Assembly (NCBI GenBank): GCA_028622995.1
Contig: JAJQJQ010000019.1
Span: forward strand, 2,976,001 to 3,040,000
DNA from: Panagrolaimus kolymaensis
Lineage: Eukaryota; Nematoda; Chromadorea; Rhabditida; Panagrolaimidae
Length of the DNA stretch: 64,000 nucleotides
Direction: 5' to 3'
Shown: piece after piece, positions 48,001 to 58,561 of the stretch
Layout: every line of letters starts with the position of its first letter
How positions within the stretch are numbered: position 1 is the stretch's first letter
The notes under the pieces: generated by a model
Told to the model about the DNA's origin: nothing
Database searches by the model: none
What the model saw: the letters and a program-made list of their open reading frames with translations, nothing else
Position numbers and translations under genes: made by a program

Positions 48001-49005
48001 CCCTGTTTTTTCATGAATTTATTTGTGAAATATTCAAATTTTCTGCCATAAATCGAGAAAAATTTTCTGAGCTTCGAGACTATTTTTTCCTGAATCTCCA
48101 TCCAATTTTACATCGGTTTAGTCAAAAAAAAAATTTTCTCTACCAAAATCGAAAAAATTCTCGGAGAACTCGTCTTAAGATAATCAAGGTGTCACTTGAT
48201 TCCTTAATATCCACATTTTTCTTGCATATTTTTAAAAAAAAGTTTTAACTGGCAAATCAATTTCTAAATTTTAGACTTGATTTTATTTAATTTTTCTAAC
48301 AAAACTGAGTGTGTGTAAAAAAAACCAGGCGTTCTTTAATTTTTTCCTCATAAACTTTCCAGCTACATACCAGTAAATTTTTTAGACTCTTTCTCTAAAT
48401 CATTTTTAAGAGTTTTAAAACTGCATTATTTTTTTAACCAAACAATCGTCTTCTTGATTTTATTTTGAAAACTGTTTTTTACATTTTTAAATTTAATAAC
48501 AAAACTGAGTTTTTAAAAATTTTTTTTTTAGTTTACCATGTCATTTTGTTACATTGGCCTTGCATTGATTCCCAATGAAGCCGTTAATGTTGCATTAGCC
48601 CTTTATTTCATTGCAATTATTGGATCGGCTTTTAATTCGGTTGGATATTTCAAATCCATTTCACTTTCATGCGGACCCTACACAGCCAAAATTATGACAA
48701 TTATTTCCTTTTTATATTCTTTCGTTTTAACAATTCTTCCAATAATTAAATATTTTGTTGCTGGCGACGATGAACCCGAACAATGGCAAATAATGTTTTT
48801 TGGCACCGCTACGATGGGAATTGCGTGTGTTTTAATTTATATTTACACAGTGGAAGTTGATCTTCGACCATGGGCAGAATTGCCTCTCAAATCTCGACGA
48901 ACTTCATTAGGCTCGACTCAAGTCTCTCGAAGAGGTTCCTTGGATTTGGATGATTCATGCCCAAATTTTCCTGAAACTATATGGGAAAAGAAAGATAAAT
49001 ATTAA
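39026..49005 (+). CDS. SLC17-family (MFS) anion/phosphate transporter
   Basis: Major facilitator with about 12 membrane segments. Exons 39026-39165, 40822-41108, 41165-41272, 44366-44514, 44578-44923, 48532-49005; all junctions keep frame. Recognisable parts: cytosolic N-terminus ending in KMRYIILFVTTVTLIYAYSN (TM1), LYNFTVICM, SNEEQAALYSM, IQKFGGRWTF (MFS loop 2-3), GIGSGMSFVSVGYVATAW, FGWQSMYYFQG, PRVSYREIFKDPSM, IIGPVSDRM, and a hydrophilic Ser/Arg-rich tail. Family members move glutamate, organic anions or phosphate. Substrate is not predictable here. Introns are extreme: 1.66, 3.09 and 3.61 kb against 56-63 bp, and the long ones carry the AAACTG array, a MULE-like MITE, a tandem duplication and a 1.2 kb palindrome. 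Confidence 0.85.
39453..39852. mobile_element. MULE-like fold-back MITE with 10-bp target duplication
   Basis: 400 bp in SLC17 intron 1. Ends AGGGTTGCACGAAATTTCGC and its complement, identical for about 31 bp and then imperfect over about 170-bp arms. Flanked on both sides by GCTTTGAGCC (39443-39452 and 39853-39862), a perfect 10-bp target duplication typical of Mutator-like elements. No ORF, so non-autonomous. Confidence 0.92.
41531..43943. repeat. Tandem duplication (about 1.2 kb x 2) of array DNA
   Basis: Copy A about 41531-42724, copy B about 42735-43943, in SLC17 intron 3. Shared landmarks include the CAAAAAAATA / TTGGCTTCACATT region, AGGAAATG..AAACTG, ATGGTTAAATAAAAATATGC, GGAATTATTGCTTCGGTATT, AACTAACAGA and ATATATCTGTTTGATAT. 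Overall about 80-85% alike by eye, with local blocks that have fully diverged (see findings). Confidence 0.9.
47000..48190. repeat. Near-perfect 1.2 kb palindrome (fold-back element)
   Basis: Left arm about 47000-47570, right arm about 47610-48190, short spacer. Arms differ by few changes and an indel near the outer ends (about 47045 and 48125). Each arm carries the same 72-codon open frame in opposite directions (47069-47287 + and 47883-48101 -), which is a mirror-image consequence. Located in the 3.6 kb SLC17 intron 5. No transposase. It could form a long dsRNA hairpin in the pre-mRNA. Confidence 0.93.
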
Positions 49006-51401
49006 CTGTTGACACTGATGTTCACCGGAATAAACGTTTTTGTAAATATATAAAAAAGTTTATTTAAATGTGATAAAATTTATTTATCTAAGAAAAAAGT
49101 TACACATAAATAAATTAAATGCATAAATTTCAATAATCAATCACATTCATTCATCCATAAAATTCATCCGTTGATTAAACTTAAAAATAAAACTGTAAAT
49201 AATACTGTGAATAAAAAATATGGGAGAGAAGTTAGAACATAACAAAAAAAACTGTCAATTTGTGCGAGCGCCGGATTTTTTTATTTATAATGTTTTTTTA
49301 TAATTTTGAATCAAACTGCAATTTTCGATTAAAAGCGGTAATAGCTTTTTATTATTATCATAAACTTTGAGCAATTTATGGATTTCAAAAAGAATCTTAA
49401 AAGATTTTGTTTGGAGTAAATCATAAAAAAAACTGTGTCATTTTGCTAGTTTTTGAATTGTTAGCAATTTCGAGAATATTTGAAACCCAAAAATCCCAAA
49501 CATATTAAATAAGTGATCCTTGAATATTTCATTTATTATAACTGATCATTAACTTTTACGACATTTTCTATGACAAAAAATAAAATAGAAATACCTTTTG
49601 TTCAAAAAGATTTGCTTGGAAAAAGTTAATAAAAAAACTGTCTTTAAAAAAATCCATCCAATCTTTTCCATATATTTATTTATGGCTAGTAAACTATAGC
49701 CTTTGCCCATTTTTTGTCTTTTTATTTTATAAAATCTGCCGAGATTTTTTCTCAATTTAAAAGAAAAGCAAAAAATTAAGTACATCGGCAAAAAAAACTA
49801 AAACTATTTATTTTTTTGCACAAATAAATTTAAGAAATATTTTAAAACTGTCGTCAATGTCCTTTTCGGTAAAAAAGAAAGCTAAAAAAATAATGTAAAT
49901 TTTAAAACTGTGATTTTAAGAATTTTGGATTTTTACCATTAAAAAATTTGGTGAACTAAAGTTATTAATGATAATAACTGAATGATGATTTTTTAATCCT
50001 AAGCAAATTTGATTTTAATTATGGATCAATTTAATAATTTTTTTAAACTGGAGTTTGATATAAAATCAAAAATGAAAAAAAGGTGACAGAAACATTATAT
50101 GTACATCTTCAAAAATAAAAATATAAAACTGTAAAGAAACACCAAAACGGTAGTACTAAATTTATAAACTGGCATTGAGTATTTCTCGATGCATTTTGTA
50201 TTCAGAATAAATAGCAAAAAAAAATGTACTTTTTTTAAATTTTAAACTGTTGATGCTTGTGAATTTGAAAAAAAAAAGAAAAACTTATCTTTTTTTTGTT
50301 TCCAACCAATGTTTTTTTGTTATTTAAAACTGTAATTGTCATTTTTTTTGTTCTTTTATAAGTAAAATATTTTCCATCACATTTTTTATTTTAAATTTTG
50401 TTTGGATTAAACTGAGTTCTTTATTACGACGATTTTCTTAACTGTGAGTTTGTTTTGTCGGTGGAAACGAAAATTTAATATTTTTTTTGATTTCCTTCCT
50501 AAAATCATGATAAATTTCTTTTTATTTTAATAAACTGTCTTCTTACTTTTATTCGTGTTTTTAATTTTAACTGTTATTAAAAAATTTACATTAATATCGA
50601 TATTAAGTTGGTAAATCTTAATTTGTAAAATAAAACTGCCATCCTCTGATATTTGCGGCGTTACGCCTCCGCTTAATTTGCTTTTTTTCTTCATTGTAAA
50701 ATCTTTTTAAAAGTCTTGTAAATTAAAAAACATTGAAAACCGGTAAGAGCGCCATAAGCAAAATACTTTTTCTTAAATATTTTTAATAATAATCACTTTT
50801 TTTTATAAATAAACTGTGTACAAGAGTTTTGATTGGTAAAAAAAATATTAAAAAATAAAAAACAATTTGTTAGAAATTTAAATTTTTTTTTTAATTTTAA
50901 AAACTGGTGAAAAGCGTTTGTTTGCAGCTTTGCAAACAATAATTTTGGGCTTTTTTTTTGCTGTTGTTGGATGAAGTGGAAGTTCACTCACTCACGTAAG
51001 CTTTTTTTGCTTGAATAATTATGCAAATGAAATATTTTTTTAAAACTGAGTATTATTTTGATTTAAACAGAAAAAAGTAAACAAAATTTTTAACTGTGTA
51101 ATGGATTTGAGGATTTCCGATTCCGAGGGTAAACGGAAATTCATTATTTGCTTTTTCAAAAAAACTGCCATCCATTTTTCGCGGAAATATGGTAATGAAA
51201 AAAAAATGAGTGAAAAATTTTAATTTATAATTTTTTTAAACTGCAATTAAAATATTTTTTCCGGGGGAAGTAAGTAAACTTTTTTGGGGTATAAAAGTAC
51301 CAAGATTTCAACTGAAAAATCACACTTTATTTTCAAACCTTTTTAAATCGTTTGATTCCCATTTTTTTTTGCATCTGTCAAAGAGAAATAATTAAAAAAA
51401 A
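49006..51401. other. Intergenic with AAACTG array
   Basis: About 2.4 kb between the SLC17 3' end and the ShKT gene, with AAACTG on + about every 60-90 bp to 51240. A CG-containing patch (GCGGCGTTACGCCTCCGC, about 50655) is unexplained. The ShKT promoter occupies the last 150 bp. Confidence 0.6.
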
Positions 51402-52636
51402 ATGTTTGGTAAAATTATTCTTTTATCTTTAGCATTTTTTGCTTCCACAATTTATGCTCAAACTTGTTTAACTATGTCTGGGGGTAAGTTATTTTATCTT
51501 AAAAAGTGAAATAAAAATTTTATCCCAAATTTATTAATTTTTCTTTTAGAATGCGTTGGTGGCATGTTTTGCCCCGATGGAGAAACATGTCTCAATGGGG
51601 CTTGTTGCACAACGGATGCAAGTCAAAATTGCAATAACACTATGGATGTTACATTTTGCACCAATAATGCCGCAAAATGCGATGATCCCACTTTAGGAGA
51701 TGCTATGAAAAAACAATGTGCAAAAACTTGCAAAAGTTGCGCTCAACTCAATGGAAATACCACTACCACCACTGCTGGACCTGGCTCTATTACCACCACT
51801 GCCTCTCCAGCCAAGTAAGACTTTTCCACAAAATTTTTTTATTAGGTATAAAAATACAAAAAAAATTCGAAATACTTCGAAAATTGAAATTTTTTTGTTA
51901 AAATAATTAATTTTTTAGTTGCGTCGATAAAATTAATCCAACCACGGGTGTTAGCGATTGCACAAAGGATGCATATCTTTGTAACAATGCCGTAGGTTTT
52001 TTTTTTATTAAGAAGAATGGTTAAAAGTTAATAAGTCTAAATAAAGTTTTTGGTCCAAATACGGAAATTATAAATTCAAAGTTTTTTTTCTTATTTTCCC
52101 TTTAATACTAAAAAAAGCCTGCCTTATCAAGGTTTTTTTGCCGGTGGACTTTTCAATTTTTTTGCTATTTTCTGTTTCATCAACTAATCCTTTAATTTTT
52201 TTTTCCAGCAATACTACGATCTTATGACTCAACAATGCCCTAAAACTTGTGGTCGATGCAGTGGTGGCACTTCATCTGGAACACCTGGATCCAGTTCATG
52301 CGTAGATAAAATCAATCCCTCCACTGGTGTTAGCGATTGTAATAAGGATGCATATCTTTGCAATAATGCCGTAAGTTTTTGAGAATAAAAAAAAATGGAT
52401 TGAAAATTGCAACAACAAAAAATCAAGATAAGAATAAAGGTTTTGAAGGGAAAACTTTCAAAATTATTTATTTTTCCACATTTTCTTTTCGATTCCGATT
52501 TTACAGTATTGAATTTCAATGCCAGTGGAATTACTTTTTGTATTTTTTGATTCAACTTTAATTCTTTAAATATTTTTTTCAGCAATACTACGATCTTATG
52601 ACCCAGCAATGTCCTAAGACATGTGGTCGATGCTAA
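51402..52636 (+). CDS. Secreted ShKT-domain protein (three ShKT modules)
   Basis: Five exons: 51402-51483, 51550-51814, 51919-51991, 52209-52370, 52583-52636. Signal peptide IILLSLAFFASTIYA, an N-terminal CC-like unit (ECVGGMFCPDGETCLNGACC), then three ShKT domains: CNNTMDVTFC..CAKTCKSC; CVDKINPTTGVSDC..LCNNA|QYYDLMTQQCPKTCGRC; and a near-identical third copy. Thr-rich linkers may be glycosylated. ShKT modules are abundant in nematode secretomes, where they serve in cuticle, protease or immune proteins; homology to the sea-anemone domain does not imply a toxin. Domains 2 and 3 are interrupted by an intron at the same place and phase (NNA|QYYD), indicating recent exon duplication. Confidence 0.93.
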
Positions 52637-52889
52637 AGAAAAATATTCCTTCTTCCATGGAAACTTCCCCGGTGAAAATGCTTTTTTCAATAATAAATAA
52701 AAATAAATAATAACACGCTTGTTCCCTTTTTTGTAATCTTTTTTCTATCAAAATAAAAATAAAATTCAATAGCAAATTTATTTTTTTGTGTTTTTAATTT
52801 AAAAAAAAAACATAGATTAAATTTTTATTATTATTAAATATGCATGTGAGCAAGATCATTTTATTTTATTTTTATGGATTTGAATTCTT

Positions 52890-53785
52890 CTAAATTTGTT
52901 CACCAAAAAACCTTTTTGGATTTGAAGTTAATTCTTTTTGAAGATTTGTAAGAGCCAAGGATCGACGGCGGCGACGATATCCACCTCCACATCCTCCTCC
53001 TCCGCAACCTCCACCGCATCCGCAACAAGGTGGAGGGCAGCAACATCTTGGTGCACAACATCGAGGGGCGCAACAACAATTTATGGGGTTGACTTGAATG
53101 TTAATGGGTTGAGGAGGAGGGCAACAGCAACATGGTCTGCAGCATGGTCGACAACATCCACATCCGCCTCCACACCCGCCTCCACATCCTCCTCCACAAC
53201 CTCCACCGCATCCGCAACAAGGTGGAGGGCAGCATGGACGAGAACAAGAACAAATATTAATTGAAGTACATGTTTGACATCGAGGCGCACAACATCCACA
53301 TCCACACCCGCATCCACCTCCACGTTTCACTCTAAAATTTGATGGAAGAATTGTTGTGGGTTTTTGAGATGTTTGGGAAATTGCGGCGGGAGGCAAAGAA
53401 GTCAGTTCGGGAGTTTCAGAAGTTGTCGATAAAGATTTTGGGGGCAATGTTGTTGATGTGCTTGATTCAAAATTTTCCATTCTTTTAGTGCTTTCCATTA
53501 ATATTCTGTTATTTGTTTCTGCTAATGGATTAAAAAGTGGAAGAGCCTAAAAAAATCCGGTTTCATTCTTTCTGCTCAGTTTTTATTAAATATTCAAATT
53601 TTTCTAGTAAATTTTAAAATCTTCCAAACAGTACCTTTTTGCAAGCCTCAGTTTATACAAATTTGTATTTCATTCCTTCACAGTTAAAAAAACTTAAAAA
53701 TAAAAAAACGAACCTCAACAAAAAGAATAAAACTTGCGAAAAAGATGATCAAATTTTTAGAAGAAATAATTGCAGATGCTTGCAT
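52890..53785 (-). CDS. Secreted Cys/Gly-rich structural protein
   Basis: Two exons: 53714-53785 (MQASAIISSKNLIIFFASFI, signal peptide) and 52890-53546. The Ser/Thr-rich propeptide ends at a furin-like site RVKR|GGG. The mature part is built from CGC, CCxP, CGGGCGGGC and CCPPP repeats with about a third cysteine, then a basic YRRRRRSLAL tail. Such composition suits a heavily cross-linked extracellular, cuticle, sheath or eggshell material. The same RVKR prepropeptide layout occurs in the two CC-domain genes. No defined domain. The reverse-strand frame at 52938-53264 is its antisense shadow. Confidence 0.88.
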
Positions 53786-56700
53786 TATTATTGAATTAAA
53801 TTTAATTTAAATAAATAAAAATATGTAATAACTTATATTATTTTTTATTTTTTTGTTGCAATAAATAAAAAATAAATAATAATAAAATGAAATAAATGCA
53901 ATGCAATGAATGACACAATAATAATGAAGATTTAGCTCCAACATGGGTCCTTTTATATCCCTTAAAAATGGTCATTGTCCAGCAGCCCAACCCAATAAAA
54001 AAATTTGTTAGATCAAAATCTTGTTTGCTATTCTTTTTTATGTTTTTTGTTTTACACCCGTCAGACGACAACGACAAAGGTCAAAATAAATAAATTTTGA
54101 CACCTCCGAAATAAGGAGAAAAATAATGCAAAAGCAAAAAATGCTAAATTTGTTGGTTTTTTTTGTTGTTTCGATGTCAAAGAAAAAAAAACAATGACTG
54201 ACAATTTATTTGACAATTAAACTTAGAGACACCATTGATCACAAAATTAATTATGTCTGGTTTTTTAGAATTAACAGTTTTTAAAAATAATTTTAATATA
54301 AAAAAATGTTATTTTTTCTAATAAGAAAAAAAAAAATCCACGTGCTCAGTTTTTATTCCAACATTATTGTTTTTAATTTTATTTTCATTTAATTTGAGGT
54401 TAAAGTAATCCCAATTACATATTAAAATGGTGAAAAAAAGTAAAAAAAACTTGATTTTAAAGTTATTTTTATGCTTCTATTTTTTCCTTACTAATTGAAT
54501 AATCAAATACTCAGTTTAAAATAAAAATTAATATTTAAAAAAGAAGAAAGGCGAAATCGGTCCAAATTTAGAGAAGACAGTTTTTAATAAAATATTGTTT
54601 AAAATTCTGATGATAGCACACGCTTATACAGTTTATAAAAAAAAGAAAGATTCCAGAAGCCTTTTATTGCTGACAGTTTTTTTTTGTAAATTTTTAGATT
54701 TGAATGGTTAAGTTTTCAAAAGCTTTATTATAAAATGAAAATAAATATTTTAAAAGTTATTTGTTTACTCAATTGTTAACATCGATCGAGAATGGCAGGT
54801 TTATAATAGGAATTTAAATTAATTTTATAGTTAGTCCTGAAGACAGTTTTTCAATAAATTAATTGATTGATCTTCAACTTTCTTCGAGCATGATAGATGC
54901 ATTCTTTCAGTTAAAAAAAAAAAAAAATCATAACAAAAAATTATTGCATTTATCGAAAAGTTATTTGAATCACCAGTTTTTAATATTTTACCTTTATTAT
55001 CGTTGCAAATCGTAGCAATGCTAAAGTTAAAATTCTTGCAAAATGGTCTTTCTTGCTCAGTTTTAAAGTCAAGTTTGCAACAACAAAAAAAAATTCTTTA
55101 CTCTCGGCATTTAAAGCAAAAATTTCATAGACACAGTTTATTTTACTTTTATTTCATACAATTTGATTGGAAAGAAAACTCATTTGTAAAAATTAATTAA
55201 AAAATATAATTATTCAGTTAAACTTTAGATTTATTTTTATTTTCTCCCTTTTTTCTTGCCAATAAGCAGCAGATTGGTCAGTTTAAAATAAAGATTTATA
55301 TGTAAAAAAAAAGATGGCAAAATCTGTGACAGTTTTGGCTACTGACAGTTTCTAATGAATTTTGTTTAAAAACCAATAACTATTCTGATCAGTTAATAAA
55401 ATGCATTTTTATATAAAAGCATTAATTCCAGTTGTAATATTTTTGACAGATACTAGCTTTATATGTTGAAGATTATTTCCAATTTTTTTTATTAAATACG
55501 TGCAAATATTAACATCGTGTTCCAGTTATTACCAAAGCAATTAGAATAATTTTTTTTGAAAGCAGTATAAATTAATTCATTAGTCTTCTTTTTCATTCGA
55601 GCATATGTTGAAACTGATCAGTTCAAAAAAATAGAAAAACTAAAGATTTTATCTGAAAATCACATTTATCCTCAGTTTAATATTTTACCATTTATTATTA
55701 CTTTTATGATTCTAAGGCCTATTGGCGAAAATACAGTTACATATATTATAATAATAAAAATATTTTATAGTTTTTTGTCTAAAAATTTCTAAAACACCAT
55801 TTTTGGTAAACAGTTTTTAAGCTTCTAAAAAAATAAAAATGAAAATGGGACGATTGAATTAATTACGACAGTTTATTATTATAATAAAAAATAAAAAAAA
55901 TGAGAAAAAATTAAAAAGTTTACTATCCTTAATCTTGTTTTGTATTTGGTGTGACAGTTTTAAAAAATTTATTATAACTAATTTCTTGCAACCATGGCTG
56001 AATATTACTCCAGTTTTTTGTTTATTTTTTATTGTATTTTTAAGAATTTTTTAGAGAAGCAAACATCGTTTTGAAGCGGCACGCAAAGCAAAGCCACTGG
56101 TAAAAATCAGTTTGGGTTCTTTGATTTGATTATTAAAAGCATTTTATTAATGCTTGAAAGTTTTTTTTTATTTCATAATGCAATGCGCCTATGCGGAATT
56201 ATAATCATAATATCTAATTTCGTAAGCTTTACGGTTTTCAGGTGGCGGAATTCGGGCATTGTGGTCACTTACGAAGTAAGTGCAACTTTATTAAATTTCA
56301 TTTTTAGGAGTTTTTTCTTGCTAATTTTGTGCAAATTTTAAATAAAAAATGTTAACGAACTTTCGCTCTTACTAATTATAAATTATATTTTTTTATCGAA
56401 ACTAAAAAAAAGTAAATTAAATATTCAAAAAAAAAATCATCCAGCGTATTGTTGCTTGAAAAACTAAAGCAAATGCTGTGATATGAAAGCTTTGAAAAAA
56501 AGAAAGAGACACATTGAAAATAGAGTGCATGCAATCTCTGTGTTTTTCTTCTTCGTCTTCGACGGATCTTAACATTATACGAAAACGAAAAAATTTTTTG
56601 TTTATGTTTTTTTCTTCTTTTTGTGCCCCATTTTTTTTATTGCTTATCGTAGAAAAAAAGAAAGAAAAAAAAATCGATTTATTGCACTTTATGAAATTTT

Positions 56701-57536
56701 TTCCATTCGTTTTCGCAAACTAAAGTTGATGTTATACTTTGCTGCATTGCCCCGTCTGACGCGCCACATTCATAATAAATATGTGGAACATATTGCTATA
56801 AAAAAAACTCAAAAACATTGACGGCAATTGTCAAAATATTTAAATTTATTCTCCTGCATATTCTCTTCCTTTATATTTCTTACTGATTTTTCGCTCAGTT
56901 TATTATATTTTCACATAAATGTGTTAGGCATATTTCTAGTCTATTCTTATTTTAATTATGTAAATCAAAAATTTACTTACTTTCCTTTCCGTCTTCAATT
57001 TTAAACGTGCGATCAGGTTCGCAAATATTTTGTTTGCAACCAAAAACAGCCTTGCAAAAATTATTTATTATTTTTTTACTGCTTCCATAATGGTAATAAA
57101 GTAACCCTCTTTCGGATTATAAAAATTTTTTCTTTTTTCCTCTTTTTTTTTCTTTTAAAAATAATAAGGTAGGTTTGTATTTAACCTTTTTTCAAAACAA
57201 ATTAAAATAAAAAATAACAAAAGAGCATTTAAAAAATTCAAAAAATAGATTTTCGTTTTTATTGCAAAAAAGATTTATTTTGGGTTAATAAAGTTAAAAC
57301 AAATTTCTTAGTCGATTTATATTCTATTTTTATATATTTTTTGAATTTGATGAATACAATAAAACCATAAAGTGTGTTTCCAAACTAAAAAAATTATGCA
57401 TATTTTTTTTTGCAATTTTTCCATGATTTTTTTTTCCAAAAAAACTTTATTCTTCTTTCTTTTGTTGCTTTCTTTTTCATTGCTCAATTCTTTCATCATT
57501 TTCCAGTCAAACACGTGCTTGCTTGCTGCTGCAACG
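53786..57536. other. Gene-free stretch before SURF4 gene
   Basis: About 3.7 kb. CAGTTT array from 54280 to about 56110. 56020-56290 has unusual GC patches (GAAGCGGCACGCAAAGC, GGTGGCGGAATTCGGGC) of unknown nature. 56340-57300 is homopolymer-rich with few motifs and probably the SURF4 promoter. No ORF with a domain. Confidence 0.55.
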
Positions 57537-58561
57537 ATGGTCGAAGATGATTGGGAAGATGTGTTTCTTCTTATTTTTTCAAGGTCTCTTTATTTCTTGA
57601 TGACTGTCATACAAGATTTCGTTAAATATTTCAACAAATTTGAAGCTTCTATAAATAAAGTAAGTTTTGTTTTTGAATTTCAAAACAATTTGTATATTTT
57701 TTATTTAAGATTTTGCTGAAAACAAAGCCATATTTGCCTGGTGTTGCTCGATTTTGTATTGTTTCAACTTTTATCGAAAATGCTTATCGAAAATGGATAT
57801 ATTGGGATGTTCAAAAAGAATATTTGGAAGAAACATGGAATTGTGGATGGTACACCGCTACATTGTATCTTTATTATGATGTTTTTGGACAACTTATTCC
57901 CGCAATTATGATTATGTTAAGAAAACGTGTTGGGGCTTCTTGTTGTCTTTTGGTTAGTATTTTAGTTCTTCAAAGTCTTGCTTATTATGCTTTTCTATGG
58001 AATCAAATTGATGTTTTGTTTTTTAAAATGTATGTTTTAAATGCTCTGTTTCTATTATATGATGCAACAACTCAAGGAGAAAACTTTTCACTTATGGCTT
58101 TTATATCAGAAATGTATAGTGATAATGTCGCAGATTCCTGGATACTCATATTTTCAAGGACCCTTTTATTCGTTCGTATACTCTTATATTTTATGTTCGG
58201 AACTTTATGCTTGGTTACTACTTCTTACTCTTTGGTAATGTTGTTCGAGTTAATTAAAGGTTTAATATTTTTCATTTTTTAGTTTACATGTTCTGTTACT
58301 TTCATCTTATTTTTTCCAATCTATTTCAAATACAAAACAAGATTCTTAACTTTGATGGTTGTTTTATGGGTTTTTGGTTATAATCTTTGGTTTAATTCAT
58401 GGTGGACAATCTCAACGGATGATTACATGGCTCGTGATTCAATAAAATTTAATTTCCTTCAAAGCATTTCTGTAATTGGTGGATTACTTCTTCTTCTTGC
58501 TTATGGACCTGATGGAATTTATATTGATGATGATGATTACAGAAGACGACGAGTTGGATGA
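57537..58561 (+). CDS. sft-4: SURF4/SFT-4-like ER cargo receptor
   Basis: Multi-pass ER-Golgi cargo receptor of the Erv29/SURF4 family, which packages secreted proteins into COPII vesicles. Exons 57537-57659, 57710-58234, 58283-58561. Diagnostic runs: TKPYLPGVARFCIVSTFIEN (human QYLPHVARLCLISTFLED), YLEETWNCGW (human IDTTWNCGY), and the C-terminal WFNSWWTI ... [20 protein letters not shown] (human NAFWTI ... [20 protein letters not shown]). About seven hydrophobic segments. The extreme C-terminus is DDDDYRRRRVG rather than the lysine-based KKKEW of human SURF4, so retrieval may differ. It is diverged enough that a paralogue of the main sft-4 is possible. Start at 57537 follows a CATTTTCCAG acceptor-like site. 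Confidence 0.88.

Larger units (their letters stand above)
21900..51320 (+). repeat. Dense oriented AAACTG motif array, left block
   Basis: In intergenic DNA and introns the hexamer AAACTG (often TAAACTG or AAAACTG, sometimes TAACTG) recurs on the + strand, typically 50-90 bp apart, preceded by an A/T-only stretch and followed by about 20 nt of mixed composition. Between 33,000 and 34,140 I count 12 exact AAACTG plus about four one-base variants on +, and no CAGTTT. At roughly 75% A+T a given hexamer of this composition is expected about once per 3 kb per strand (rough estimate). The block is interrupted by the Helitron (about 23.9-29.9 kb), by the exons, and by the 30.1-31.5 kb promoter-like region. 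Function unknown; see findings. Confidence 0.85.

Noticed and set aside
47069..48101. Two identical 72-aa proteins
   Set aside because: They are mirror images in the palindrome arms and show no domain or conserved start context; a by-product of the inverted repeat.
51402..52636. Calling the ShKT gene a toxin
   Set aside because: ShKT domains are widespread in nematode enzymes and matrix proteins; sequence alone gives no channel-blocking evidence.
52938..53264. Ser/Thr/Ala-rich 108-aa frame on the + strand
   Set aside because: Exact antisense of the Cys/Gly-rich coding exon.
56020..56290. Possible snRNA or SL RNA gene
   Set aside because: GC patches do not form a recognised SL, U6 or 5S sequence.
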